Below are positions 22,623-34,739 of a DNA stretch of 64,000 nucleotides, piece by piece (within the stretch, counting starts at the first letter, position 1; each line of letters starts with the position of its first letter). The translations under genes and the position numbers were made by a program. The notes below the pieces were generated by a model. The model saw only the letters and a program-made list of their open reading frames with translations, was not told where the DNA came from and made no database searches. The DNA comes from Codonopsis lanceolata (Eukaryota > Streptophyta > Magnoliopsida > Asterales > Campanulaceae): NCBI GenBank assembly GCA_013146195.2, contig CM028377.1, positions 105,440,094-105,504,093 on the forward strand, in the 5' to 3' direction.

Positions 22623-23185
22623 GTGCATTGTGGAAGTCGAAAGCTCCTAGTCATGTAGTTTTTTTTGCTTGGGAGGTTAGTCACGAAGCCATTTCTATAG
22701 GAGATAACTTGCGGATTCGGCATAAAATATAAGTCAACTGTGTTACAAAAGGAACGATTAGAGTGTTAATTATTTGTTACTTCATTGTCCTCTAGCGATG
22801 GACTAAGTGGAATCTGATTTTTGGGTTGTTTGGGCTGTTGTTGGTTATGCCCAGTTCAGTTTTAAAGTTATTTTTGAGTTGGTCTATGCATAAAAGGAGG
22901 AGAAACTTAATTTGGGAGGCAGCCCTTTGTTGGACTATTTGGAAGGAGAGAAATAGAAGGAATTTTTACAATGTAGAAGGGATCAGCTAAAAGACACATT
23001 AATGCGTACTCTTTCTTTTGGTGTAATGAGATGGCTGATGCTTCCCTTTTTACTAATTTTTCTTTTGTGGAGCTTGTAAATTCCTTCCAACTCAATTAGA
23101 TGGGGTTTCTTGTGTATACCTCTAGTGTACAAAAGATGTGTCAACTGTTTTGACGTTTTTCATATACGATACCTTGCTTTGAAAT

Positions 23186-23514
23186 GAGAAAGAGCTTTAA
23201 TAAGTGGCAAGGGCATGAGCATTAGCCAAGGACATTGAGGATTCTCTTTGCTTGCTGGGCACCACATAAGGTTGCTAATACTCGCTAAAATTCATGAAAA
23301 AAGAGTATGACCAGCATTTCTACTTCTCTAGTTAGTGACAAGTTCCTACAAAGCCAACCATCTAAACCATCATTGCTGCTCATAGCTGCTCCTAAATCAT
23401 CACCACGAAGTAACTGTTGTTTCTCACTGTATCTTGATTTGCATTTGTTCATGCATTACATTAGGTTCTATACTTAGTAGCTAAATGGGTTGCGTACCAG
23501 TTAACGTGGCAACT
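23186..23514. other. Unassigned spacer between LINE beta and the Sirevirus LTR
   Basis: I see no coding motif or transposon terminus in this stretch. The start of the following LTR is uncertain, so part of this may belong to it. Confidence 0.3.
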
Positions 23515-24600
23515 GTGTATAGAACTTTGCCTTAGAATAGTTTTCTAGACTTCACAGGTTCCAGCGGAAGACTTCGGCTGAAGGCTTCACCAGCAGACTT
23601 CTAGCAGCCTCCAGCGGCAAACTTGCACTCGGACAGCATGACGTGTCCAACTCTTCCAGACTTCAAGCTTAAGTGGATTATTTAATTCAGCCTAAATCAG
23701 TTTGAATTTGAATTAAATCATCTCCAGATCAGCGCTTGACTTCTCAGACACACCCCTCCAGCTTTTTCGAAAAAACAAGAAGTTTCGCCTCCTGAAAAGT
23801 GACAAAGCAGGTGCACAGACTCTTCACCATTCCCTGCTCAGTATCAGTTAAAGAGGAAGTCAACAAAACAGCTCCAGGCATTTAATACATTCAACCTAAT
23901 AGAACTGTTTCCCACTTTATCTTCCCCGACGGTCTCAAGAATGCCCAGCTATATATTCTGCCATTAAAGACCGAAGAAAACAATGCTCTGAAACTATCCA
24001 ACAACATCAAGCTTTATACTCAGTGCATTCAAGAGATCATTAACTGATCATCGAAGTCCTCAACAACAACAAGAAGATCTGCATCAACTGCTAATCATTT
24101 GCTTCTTATTGTTGTACTCTTTACTATTCTTCTGCACATTAAATATTCTGTTTTTCCAGATATTCAATTTCCCCAACCCCAAACACTAATCAAATATTTT
24201 ATACACGATCCATTGGATATTTCTGTAATAGAACTAGTGGAAAATATAGTGCACATTTAAATCCAAGGTTGACTGCCTTGGTGGTGGACGTAACACTCAT
24301 TATAGTGCGAAACATCTCAAAACACTTGTGTTGATCTTCCTCTGTTATTTACTGTTTTATTCCGTCTGTCATTTACTTAACTTATTCCTTTAGTAACAAA
24401 CTTCAGTAATCAGCTAAGTCTACCGGTAGTGCTTCACCGATAGACTTGAACTGTCTTCCTTGCAAATCTTCCGCTACTTCAATCTCTTTAATAGATTGCA
24501 AGTGCTTGCTCTTGGAATTATTATGAAAAGTTTTAAGTGTTTAATAAGCTATTCAACCCCCCCCCCCTCTAGCTTATTATTGTGCCCATTGGGATTAACA
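23515..24600 (+). repeat. 5' LTR of the Sirevirus-type element
   Basis: The right end (...GGGATTAACA at 24600) is fixed by the primer-binding site two bases later. The left end is uncertain; TGTGTATAGAAC at about 23514 is my best guess because it gives a length usual for Sireviruses. A C-run occurs at about 24557-24567. No second LTR exists in the window to confirm the boundary. Confidence 0.55.
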
Positions 24601-24602
24601 AT

Positions 24603-24614
24603 TGGTATCAGAGC
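24603..24614 (+). other. Primer-binding site, tRNA-iMet type
   Basis: TGGTATCAGAGC lies two bases after the LTR end. It is a perfect match to the canonical plant copia primer site complementary to initiator tRNA-Met. Confidence 0.9.
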
Positions 24615-24669
24615 TCAACTCTTCAAAAACTTGTTTTTCCAAGACTAAACTCTTGAGAGACGCGATCCA

Positions 24670-26780
24670 ATGGCACAAACACACTACATGTTACCTACGT
24701 CAAATGCGAACCACGTCCCAATATTGGACGAAGGCCATTTCAATGTTTGGAAGGATAAGATAATGCGTTTTATGAATTCTGTTGACAACAGGTTATGGAA
24801 GTGCGTGCCAGAAGGACGTCATGTACCAATGAAGCCATACCTTCTGGCAACCGTTGGTGGAAATCCTCCCGAGATTCCAAAAGAAGAAAAAGAATGGACT
24901 GAGGACGAAAGAAAACTAGTCGAGCTGGACAGTAAGGCCATTAACATCATTACAAGCTCATTAGACACCAGTACGTACCAACAAGTGATACGATGTAATG
25001 CCCGCTAAAGAATGTGGGAAGCTCTTGTCGAATACTTGGAAGGAGACCAAGATACAAGAGACAACAGAAAGTACACCTTCATCCAACAATTCGACTCTTT
25101 CAAAAAGGATCCTAAGGAGACCTTGAGAGAAGCATACGATCGCTTCAGCGAGGTAATAAATAATTGTTTTTCTCTCGGTAAAACTTATGACAAGAAATAA
25201 ATGAACATGAGATTTCTAGGCTCTCTAGGTAGTCAGTGGCATGTTAAGACTACCGCCATGAAGGAATCTAAAAACTTAAATGAAATAACTCTTCGTAGTC
25301 TTTATGCAAGTTTAAAGGTTTACGAGCTCGAAGTTAGTCAAGCTCTAGAGCAGGACAAACAGTTCAAAACTTTATCCTTTGCCGGCCATGGTACAAGAAG
25401 TAACTCCAGTTGAAGACAAACCATCTACTTCCTCCAGTGAAAATGATTTTCTTTCAGATGAACAATTTGCCATGTTTGTAAAACGTTTTTAAAAATTTGC
25501 AAAATATGGAAGGAAGGACACGCGCACCAGCAGCCTTTTAGCATTTTAGAAAATTTGCTGAAAGCCCATCTAACAATGAGCTAGTGTGTTATAACTGTAG
25601 AAAACCTGGTCATTTTGCATCTAAATGTCCGAAACCAAAATTTGAAGCATACCGAAAGCCTCCTTATAAAAAATTTCAAAAACAAAAAGGTATACTGGTT
25701 GAAGACATTAAAGAAAAACAGGTTGCTACATGGTTTGAGACAGATTCAGAAGAGGATGAGGACGATTGTGAGCAAGCCAATATATGCTTAATAGCTCATG
25801 AATCAAGTCCCACCTATGACTCTGAACATGAAGTCGAAATCTCACCTAGTCCCTTCGTAAAAGGTGAGATCAACTGTGAAAACTTCAGTAAGGAAGAACT
25901 GCTCAAGGATAATCAAGAAATGCTTGAGGAGTTCCACTCTTTCAGAGTAGCCTATGTAAAACTCGCAAAGAACTATGAAAAGCTTGCTGCTGAGAAATCT
26001 CTGCTGGCAGCTGAGATTCAAACTCTCAATAGCTGTCAACAGGAGAGTATCAAGATAAAAGGAGAAAACAAATTCCTGTGTGACAAAGTTGATTGCTTAG
26101 TTGAGCACATCAAAGGGCTAGACCTAGAGAAAATTGTCTTGCAAAAGACAATTGACTCCTGGAACAGCTCCAAGGAAACCTTCGAAGGAATCCTCTCTAG
26201 CCAAAAGCCAAGTGGAGATAAATCAGGCTTAGACTATAATGATGATCTCAGCATTGCATGCTCTTCTGTCACAGAGAAAGGTGAAACCTCCGAGACTGCT
26301 TATGATACTTCCTTCTCCAAACACACCTTCGGGAACAAGGTTAAAAATGGGCTTGGCTATACAAGTGCACCAAATGTTTACCCCAAGGCTCACAAAGGAA
26401 AAGCCAAAGAGATTGCTTCTAATGAAAAGCCTGTAAAAGAAACGGTAGAGAAATCAAAGTCTGCCGACAGCAACTCTGCTAAAGCAAAGTCTGCTGGCGG
26501 TAGACCTACGAAATCTCTGCTGGTACCTGTCAAGTTTGTCTATGAAATGGCTAAGGCACCCAAGCTAATTGACAATAAACTTAAAGGAATTCTGTTGAAT
26601 CCTCCTAAATCAGTTAACAACAGACCAGCCAAGGCTAAGTCTGTTAGTAATAGGTCAAGGAAAACTCAACAGAAACCAGTTAAGCCTACTGTCAACAAGC
26701 AAGCTGAACCCAAGACTGCTGTTGGGAAGAAGGAAAGCCACAAGCACTCTACAGCAAAAGTTGATCACAGTGTTCCATAG
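24670..26780 (+). pseudogene. Sirevirus gag remnant
   Basis: The start at 24670 (MAQTHYMLPTSN) leads into a UBN2/DUF4219-type capsid region (GHFNVWKDKIMRFM, MWEALVEYLEGDQDTRDNRK, FKKDPKETLREAYDRFSEVI, MNMRFLGSLGSQWHVK). In-frame stops lie at 25006 and 25198 and the frame ends at 25411. The 398-codon frame 25584-26780 holds the zinc knuckle CYNCRKPGHFASKCPKPK, an acidic segment, a coiled-coil-like stretch (about residues 110-210) and a Lys/Ser-rich tail. Gag would assemble particles. Confidence 0.85.
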
Positions 26781-27960
26781 AACTTTCATCTCTGTCATTC
26801 TTGCAATTGTTTAGGCCATCTGGCCCCAGAATGCCTGCTAAGGTTCACACCAAAATCTGAGAGACCTAGTTCTCTCAAGGTTAGGCAGGTATAGGTCCCA
26901 AAAGGTTGTTAATCCTCAGGACCCGAAAGAAAATAATAGGGACCTTGTTCCTTTGACTTTTTTATGTCTGCTTCATGGCTATAAATTCAGATGATAAGGA
27001 CACCTGTCACCTGGTACCTCGACAGTGGTTGTTCAAGGCACATGACAGGGAACAGAAGTCTACTCTCAGATATAGCTGAAGCTAAAGGTCCTATGGTGAT
27101 TTTCGGCGATAACACAAGAGGGAAAATGATTGGATATGGCTCAATCACTAGAGGAAGTATCTCCATCGGCAAAGTTTCTCTAGTGAATGGCTTAAAGCAT
27201 AACCTTCTGAGCATATCTCAATTCTGCGACAAAGGTCTCATCTGCCAATTCTCCTCCAACCAATGTCTCATCAAAGATCGTGAATCCTGCTCAACATTGT
27301 TGACCGGCAATAGACAAGGAAACGTCTATGTCGTGGACTTAAACCTTCTAGGGAGATCCTCCTGCCTTTGCCTAGTTGCTAACAACATTCGTGACAACAG
27401 TTGACTTTGGCACAAGCGTCTCAGTCACCTCAACTTCAAGTATCTCTCCAAGCTCTCCAAAGATGGGCTTGTCAAAGGTCTACCTACTTGTTCCGCCGAC
27501 CACCTATTTAAGTTGCAAAGCTTGCCAACTAGGAAAACTTTCCAAGTCTTCCTTCAAGAGCAAGTCAGTTATGTCAACTTCCAGACCTCTTCAACTTCTT
27601 CACATGGATCTCTTTGGACCAATCACTACAATCAGTATTTCTGGAGACAAGTATACACTTGTAGTAGTTGATGACTACTCGAGATTCACATGGATCGAAA
27701 CAATGCCCTCAAAGGATGAGACATGATCTAGTCACCGTCTTTTCAGAAGACTTCAAACTCAAAAGCTTGAAGACATAAGTGACATCAGATCAAACAATGA
27801 CACCGAATTCAAAAACAACGGTGTTGAAAGATATTCAGGATGACCACGGGATCGGCCACAACTTCTCTCTGCTGAACTCCTCAACAAAATGGTGTAGCCG
27901 AATCCGAAGAACGAACACTCATCAAGCAAAGAAGAACGATCTTTGGCGTAAGCTAGACTT
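26781..27960 (+). pseudogene. Sirevirus protease / integrase N-terminal remnant
   Basis: A second degraded knuckle (CHSCNCLGHLAPEC at about 26790) precedes the frame 26991-27404, which has the protease signature WYLDSGCSRHMTGN. The frame 27376-27726 continues with LLHMDLFGPITTISISGDKY and VVDDYSRFTWIETM, the first integrase Asp. In 27779-27960 the region of the second Asp (DNDTEFKN-like, shifted) and the worn NGV-E block are still recognisable in mixed frames. The segment ends at LINE delta. Confidence 0.85.
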
Positions 27961-28019
27961 TCACGATGTTGCTTTATTTGTTGGCTTTTCTCTTCATTGC
28001 ATATCAATAGTTTTAGATG

Positions 28020-29130
28020 CCGTCAAAGAGTTGAAGATGGATGTTACTTTCTTTCAAGCTGGTAGAAAATCCTTCGATGTGATATATTTCGAAGGTAAGG
28101 ATGGTTCGTGGTTTCAATGGTCGGAGCGTAGTCGAGGTGAGTCCATAAGATCGCTTTTATCCTTAGATGAAGTACTTTGGGTGTGTGAATGGATGGCGAG
28201 GCTTCATCCATTAGAGAGGTGTTTTGGAAGAAACTCGCAGGAAACATCGTGAGGTGATGGTGGCAAAGGAGTGGAACATCCATGGCTTTTTCTGTGCATT
28301 TACGCCAAAGGGTTGGCCCCACAAAGATCTTCATTCCAGGGACCGGGGATGGAGGTTGGGATATGGTAGCAGGAAAAATTAGTAGGTTCGCCTTTCTAAG
28401 CAAATACCTTGAAGCGAAGAAGAGGTCGTACAAAGAAGCGGCGGAAATTCCCCTTGGCTCGATTTAGATTTGGTGGTCTCCAAGCAGAGAGGATGTAGAC
28501 ACCGACTTTGTAATAGAAGAGGACTCTTGCAAAGGTAACATGGATTTCTGGGAAGGTGCCTTGTAGGATGGGTGGATGGTCATCAAGGGTATGATCACGA
28601 ATCGCGATGAAGTCCAACGTTAGGTCGATTATAAATGGAAGTCTCTGGCGGCATACGAGTTAAGGTGATGAACAAGCCTTACTTCTATTCGAGTTCCCTT
28701 CCAAGGTAGAAGCCTCAAAATTCTTAACGGCGAGAATGGATGTTAAACCAAGCTCCGTTAATTCTCGATCATTGGAGTCCGTCAGGGTCTTTGTTTTTAG
28801 TAAGGAGCGTAAACCGAAGGATATATGGATTAGGCTGTGGGTCTCCTCTTCATTTGTGGGGATTAGAAGTTTTCAAAAGGATTGGACATTTTGTGGGGGC
28901 TTCGTGTTCAGAGAGAAGCAACTCGGTCGCGACAAGAGTTGAGATGGGCTCGTATCTTGGTGCGATATTGCGAGTCTCGGCAAGTGTTCAGTATCAAATT
29001 GGGGGATTGCGTATTTTCGGTCGATTTGAAATCCGGCGTCTTCTTCAAATCTTTCAGCAAGATGACGGTTAGGGAAGCTTTCCGACGGCGGCGACTGGTG
29101 GGGCGAGCCGGGAGACAAGACGCGCAATGA
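28020..29130 (+). pseudogene. LINE ORF1 remnant, DUF4283-like (LINE delta)
   Basis: The 27779-28252 frame carries VTFFQAGRKSFDVIYFEGKD and SLLSLDEVLWVCEWM, colinear with LINE gamma ORF1. Further pieces (28282-28467, KIFIPGTGDGGWDMVAGKIS) follow in another frame. It is inactive; the role, RNA binding, is inferred from the family. Confidence 0.75.
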
Positions 29131-29393
29131 TCGAGCGAAAATTTCGTGTCAACGGTCGGTTTCGCAAATTATCGACGGAAGATCACGTAAAAGCCGGGCG
29201 AACACGTGGGTACGAGTTTTTGAATTTTAAATCTCATATGGTGAACGACGTCGTGGGGAAAAGTCGTGGGTTACGCTAAGCGCTCAAGTGGAAATCATTT
29301 TGGGCTGGGAAAGAAAAAGGAAGGAAGCAAACAGTTAGAGGCCCAAAGGTCAGTGTAAAGCCCATGAATAGGATAATGGGTAGCCCGTAAGTT

Positions 29394-31243
29394 TAACAAA
29401 GAGTCTATTAAGGTGAATACCGCGAGAACTTGAGGGATAAGGCCGGGCTTCAAATTGGGCTTCTGGGGCGTATTCCTGTGTTCAAGGCGAGTTGTTTCGG
29501 CCTAGAATAAATGTAGAGCTGGATTTAGAGATCTCGAGCAATCCATTCCAGTGGTAAAACGCCTTCGTCCAAAGCTAAGTTCGCCTACTATTAATAGAGA
29601 GAAGGCAAGCGCAGTGTCGCTGTCAAGGCAATCAAGACCAAAGATCATCAAGATATAGTCAACGGGATACAAGGGAGGAACAAGGCGACGCAAATAAGAG
29701 GAGGCAAAGACGAGGCGACAAGCTGGGACGACATGGTCACGCTAAGGATGTTCATCTCGTGGATTCGAGCAAGACGACAAGGCCGGAGACGCTGAGCTCG
29801 AGGTAAGCGGTGAATCAAAGGGTGACGATTTCCTCTTCGTAAAGCCTCGATGGATACTTTAAAATAAAGGACTGCTCGTCCAAATCACAAGGCTTTGGCT
29901 TTCTGGGCCGAGGACTGCATAAGGTTCGCAGCGTTGAGAAACCAGGCGATAAGGCGAAGCCGAGTCCAAATCAAGGCCAATTTTGAGGAGGTCGTGATTT
30001 GTAGTCCAATTTCGATGATCGCACCCGAGGAGATTATGGAACGTAAACCGCCGATCGATGGGGATCCTAACAAAAAGATGTCTCACGGGTGAGTAAGAAG
30101 GCTAAAGGAGTCGTGGAATTATCCGGGAGTTCATCAGAAAGGTCACGAAGACAAAATTGTGGACATACTCGAAATGGAAAAGGTAAGCGTACCAGCTTGG
30201 TAAGAAGGCGGAGTTAGTCGATTAAGGCTCTGGGACCAGAGCAGGAGGTAAAAATTTATTCTCGCGACATCAATTTCGATGGGCCGCTGGGAGGAGTGGT
30301 AGAAGGTCCGGAAAGAAAAGTTAATTAGTGGGTGCATGGATTTAAATTTAATCGCTTGGAATGTTTGGGGTTCAATGATTTCAGAAAAGGCAAATAGTCA
30401 AGGAAGCTCTTCGAAGATGGAAACCTTCGTAATTTGTCTTCAAGAAACCAAAATGGAATATGTGGACAGAATTTAGTAAATAGTATGTGAGGATGTCGAT
30501 GGATGGACTGGTTCATTTAGATGCGCTTGAGCCGGGGGTATTCTGTTATGGGGACGAAGAAGCCTTTCTTTTGGAAGATCATGTGTTAGGGTTCACTGGG
30601 CCTCATGTTTGTTTAAGCGGTAATCAATGATTCTCGGTCTTCTCGGGAGTATATGGTCCTTGCTCGATAACATCCGACTAATCTGGCTGAATTAAATGCC
30701 GTTAGACTCAAATGGAATCATCCGTGGTGTGGGTGGCGATTTTAATGTAGTTCGCTTTTCCCCGCGAGAGAAGCCGAGGTCAATCGTATACCTATGCTAT
30801 GGAGGAATTTAATGATTTCATAAATAATGTGGAACTGGTTGACTTGCCCTCGAGGGGAACACATTCACCTCGGTTTCGAGGAGGGCCTGGACGCCAATGT
30901 TCAAGGCCCGAGTGTTCCTCATTAGTTCGATTGAGGAAAGTATAGGGTCTTCGCCCAAAAACTCTTCCTAGAGTTGTGTCTCGATCATTCTCCTATTATA
31001 CTTAGCTTGGGGTGATAAAGGTAGTAGAAAACTCCATTCAGATTTGAAAACATGTGGTGAAAGCTCCCGGTTTTAAGGATCGGGTGAGGTCAAAATGATT
31101 CTTATGAGCTTGGCAAACCGTGTTTTGAATTGCAAAAAATTGAAGCTTCTAAAGAATGACCTCAAAATTTGGAATAAGGAGGTGTTCTGGAGGATAGAAA
31201 TCGAATTAAGGAAGCAGGAGGAAGTCAAGTGCCCGGATGCAAA
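29394..31243 (+). repeat. Pre-gap copy of a ~1.85 kb segment
   Basis: It starts TAACAAAGAGTCTATTAAGG and ends ...CCCGGATGCAAA at the gap. The same series of sequence recurs at 31344-33212 with differences that are mostly one- to three-base insertions and deletions, e.g. CCTTCGTAAT here against CCTTCTCGTAAT there. This pattern suggests two uncorrected versions of one locus. Confidence 0.9.
30335..31243 (+). pseudogene. LINE endonuclease remnant, pre-gap copy
   Basis: Starting at MDLNLIAWNVWG (30335), the DNA encodes endonuclease blocks in mixed frames: LQETKMEYVD (catalytic Glu), HPWCGWRF/GGDFN-like, a worn SDH and LKLLKNDLKIWNKEVFWRIE (31095-31243). Frames change every few dozen codons. It continues into the gap. 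Confidence 0.75.
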
Positions 31244-31343
31244 NNNNNNNNNNNNNNNNNNNNNNNNNNNNNNNNNNNNNNNNNNNNNNNNNNNNNNNNN
31301 NNNNNNNNNNNNNNNNNNNNNNNNNNNNNNNNNNNNNNNNNNN
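31244..31343. other. Assembly gap, 100 N
   Basis: Exactly 100 unknown bases, the conventional placeholder for a scaffold gap of unknown size. The flanks overlap in content, so the true distance may be negative. Confidence 0.99.
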
Positions 31344-33212
31344 TAACAAAGAGTCTATTAAGGTGAATACCGTGGAGAACTTGAGGGATAAGGCCGGGCC
31401 TTCAATTGGGCTTCTGGGCGATTCCCTGTGTCCGGCGAGTTGTTTCGGGCCTAGAATAGGAGCGGGATTTAGAGATCCGAGCAATCCATTCTGTGTGGGT
31501 ACGCTTTCTCGGTCCAAAGCTAAGTTCGCCTACTATTAATAAGAGAGACGAAGGCAAGGCAGTCGCCATCAGCAATCAAGACCAAAGATCATCAAGATAT
31601 AGTCAATCTGGATACAAGGGAGGAACAAGGTGATGCAAGAAGAGGCAAAGACGAGGCGACAAGCTGGGACGATTATGGTCACGCTAAGGATGTTCATCCT
31701 CGTGATTCGAGCAAGACGACAAGGCCGCTGGAGACGCTGAGCTCGAGGTAAGTGGTGAATCAAAGGTGACGATTTCTTCTTTAAAGCCTCGATGGATACT
31801 TAAAATAAAGGACTGCTCGCCCAAATCAAGGCTCGCCGGCTTCCTGGGCCGAGGACTGCATAAGGTTCAAGAGCGTTGAGGAACTAAGTATGATAAGGCG
31901 AAGTTTCGTAGTCCAACCAAGGCCAATTTTGAGGTCGTGATTTGTAGTCCAATTTCGGCGATCGTAATTCGAGGAGATTATGGAACGTAAACCGCCGATC
32001 GATGGGGATCCTAACAAAAAGATGTCTTAGATGGGTAGTAAGAAGGCTAAAGGAGTCGTGAATTATCTCGGGAGTCTATCAGAAGGTCACGAAGACAAAA
32101 TTGTGGACATACTTCTCGAAATGGAAAAGGTAAGCGTAGCCCGCTAGTAAAGGCGGAGTTAGTCGAATTAAGGCTCTGGGACCGAGAGCAGGAGGTAAAA
32201 AATTTATTCTCGCGACATCAATTTCTCATGGGGCCTGGGAGGAGTGGTAGAAGGTCCCGAAAGAAAAAGTTAATTAGTGGGTGTTATGGATTTAAATTTA
32301 ATCGCTTGAATGTTTGGGGCTCAATGATTTCGTGAAAAGGCAAATAGTCAAGGAAGCTCTTCAAGATGGAAACCTTCTCGTAATTTGTCTTCAAGAAACC
32401 AAAATGGAATATGTGGACAGTGAATTTAGTAAATAGTATTAGAGGATGTCGATGGATGGACTGGTTCATTTAGATGCGCTTGAGCCGCGGGGTATTCTCG
32501 TTACGTGGGACGTAAGAAGCCTTTCTTTGGAAGATCATGTGTTGTGGGTTCACCTGGCCTCATGTTTGTTTAAGCTGGTAATCAATGATTCTCGCCGGTC
32601 TTCTGAGTATATGGTCCTTGCTCGATAACATCCCACTAACTGGCTGAATTAAATGTCATAGACTCAAATGGAATCATCCGTGGGTGTGGGTGGCGATTTT
32701 AATGTAGTTCGCTTTTCCCCCGCGAGAGAAGCCGAGGTCAATCGTATACCTATGCTATGGAGGAATTTAATGATTTCATAAATAATGGAACTGCTGACTT
32801 GCTCCGAGGGGAACACATTCACCGGGTTTCGAGGAGGGTCGGACGCCAATGTTCAAGGCTCGACTGTGTTCCTCATTAGTTCCGATTGAGGAAAGTATGT
32901 GGGTCTTCGCCCAAAAAACTCTTCCTAGAGTTGGTGTCCGATCATTCTCCTATTATACTTCATTTGGGGGTGATAAAGGTAGTAGGAAAACTCCATTCAG
33001 ATTTGAAAACATGTGGCTGAAAGCTCCTCGGTTTTAAGGATTGGGTGAGGTCAAAATGGGATTCTTATGAGGCGCTTGGCAAACCGTGTTTTCGAATTGC
33101 AAAAAATTGAAGCTTCTAAAGAATGACCTCAAAATTTGGAATAAGGAGGTGTTCGGGAGGATAGAAATCGAATTAAGGAAGCTATGGAGGAAGTCAAGTG
33201 CCCGGATGCAAA
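31344..33212 (+). repeat. Post-gap copy of the ~1.85 kb segment
   Basis: The second version of 29394-31243. It begins at the equivalent of 29394 right after the N run and reaches the equivalent of the pre-gap end (CCCGGATGCAAA) at 33212. Its endonuclease blocks (32280-33212) are slightly better preserved, for example SRKTPFRFENMWLKAPRF at 32849-33037. Confidence 0.9.
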
Positions 33213-34700
33213 GGAAGGAGAAGGATCTCTAGAGGATTCAAAGTCGCACGTCGCGAAGAGCTCAAGCCGAGATCAAAAGATTGCTCATCGCTGAAGAGAT
33301 AAGTTGGAGGCAAAAGTCCGTAGTCTTATGGCTTAAAGAGGGTGATAAAAATTCCAAATTTTTCCATAAGATGGCCAAAGCGCACAAGAATTACAATCGA
33401 TTAGTAGGCTGAAAATTGATGGTTCTGTGACTAAGATGAGGATCAAATTAGTAGAGGCTTTGTAGAGTTTTATCAAAAGTTGTTCGCGGAAGAAAGTGGA
33501 GAGCGCTGATATAGGAGGGATCACGCTTAATGCTTTGATTGAGGAGGACAGAACTTTAGAGCAAAGCTTCAATGAAGAAGAGGTCGCAAGGCATTGGTAG
33601 TTTGAAAGGTGACAAGTCCCCGTGACCTCGATGGTTATACCTCGAAGTTTTTTAAACATTGCTGGGATGTGGTGAAAACCGACGCATGGAGGTCTTCCAC
33701 TCTTTTTTCGAGGAGGAGGGATTTGAGAAAAGCCTTAATACAACGCTCATCGCTCTTATTCCCAAAAGGAAAGCGGGCGAGGAGTTGAAAGATTTCGTGC
33801 CCATAAGCCTCATCGGGCGTGTTTATAAGTCGATTTCAAAGGTACCGGCCCAACGTAATGAGGAAAGTGATAGGCAAAGTATTTCGCACACGCAAAGACG
33901 CTGCTGGTGACCGCCGATTTTGATTGCAAATGAAGTGGTTGATTCGAGGATGCGGCTGGGTGCCGTGGATTCTGTAAACCGGATGTGGAAAAGGCATACG
34001 ATCATGTTAGATGGGAATTCTTGATTCACATTCGATAAAATGGGTTTTGGAGAAAAGTGGAAGAAGTGGATTTTATTCTCGCATTTCCACAAATGTTTTC
34101 GGTTCTTATCAACGGTCAACCCGATGGTTTCTTCTCGAGCTCGAGAGGTTTGCGCTAAGGGGATCCTCTTTCTCCATTCCTTTTCATTGTGGTAATGGAG
34201 GTTCTCGCCGCCTTATCGATAAGGCGGTAGCGTGAGGATTTATAAAGGGCTTCGAGGTGGGAAATGATCATGGACGGGTGTCTCTATCTCTCATCTCCTT
34301 TTGCCGATGACACTCTAGTTTGTCGAAGCGTATAGTGATCAGCCGGGTTGCCTTCGCCTTATTTTGCTGATTTTCCAAGATTTATCGGGCCAAGACTAAT
34401 GTGTCGAAAAGTGAGTTAATTCCCATTGGCGAGAGTGGAGAACGCGAGGATTTAGCTTCGTTCTTTGGCTGCAAAGTCTCTAATCTTCCTACTTCATACC
34501 TAGGTTTACCTCTTGGCTCGCATTTAAGAACAAAAATGTTTGGAACTCGCTTTGGACAGATTCGAAAGGCGGTTGGCAGGTTGGAAAAGACGGTTCTTAT
34601 CTAAGGCAGAAGACTAACTCTCATTAAGAGTACACCGCCTAATCTCCCCACGTATTTCTATCGGTGTTTATGGCCCCCTGCCCCGCTTTTAAAAAGACTT
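33213..34700 (+). pseudogene. LINE reverse transcriptase remnant (LINE delta)
   Basis: Blocks in order: EEISWRQKSVVLWLKEGDKN, FHKMAKAHKNYNRL, FFEEEGFEKSLNTTLIALIP (33659-33910), a worn SSRGLR-GDPLSPF at about 34135-34180, SHLL-ADDT at about 34287-34315, and CKVSNLPTSYLGLPLGSHLR (34401-34604). The FADD box is out of frame because one T seems to be missing from a T-run. The many one-base indels resemble sequencing errors added to natural decay. Confidence 0.8.
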
Positions 34701-34739
34701 GAGAAATTAGAAAGGGATTTTCTATGGGAAGGAGACGAT

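Larger units (their letters stand above)
17698..23185 (+). mobile_element. LINE beta, split by LINE gamma and carrying a small inversion
   Basis: The left part, 17698-18099, encodes the RT C-terminal region (FLASFFGCKV, PRYLGLPLW, KYHVMKWAKVCS). The right part, 22137-23185, resumes at IFNIAMLGKWIWRF and runs through zf-RVT to the 3' UTR (TATACCTCTAGTGTACAAAAG). LINE gamma (18100-22134) lies between. Protein order across the junction is continuous with the family. About 22493-22622 is inverted within the right part. No A-tail is visible at the 3' end. Confidence 0.7.

Noticed and set aside
22493..23185. Twin-priming inversion at a LINE 5' end
   Set aside because: The inverted block is bordered on both sides by forward sequence of the same element in correct order, so an internal inversion explains it better.
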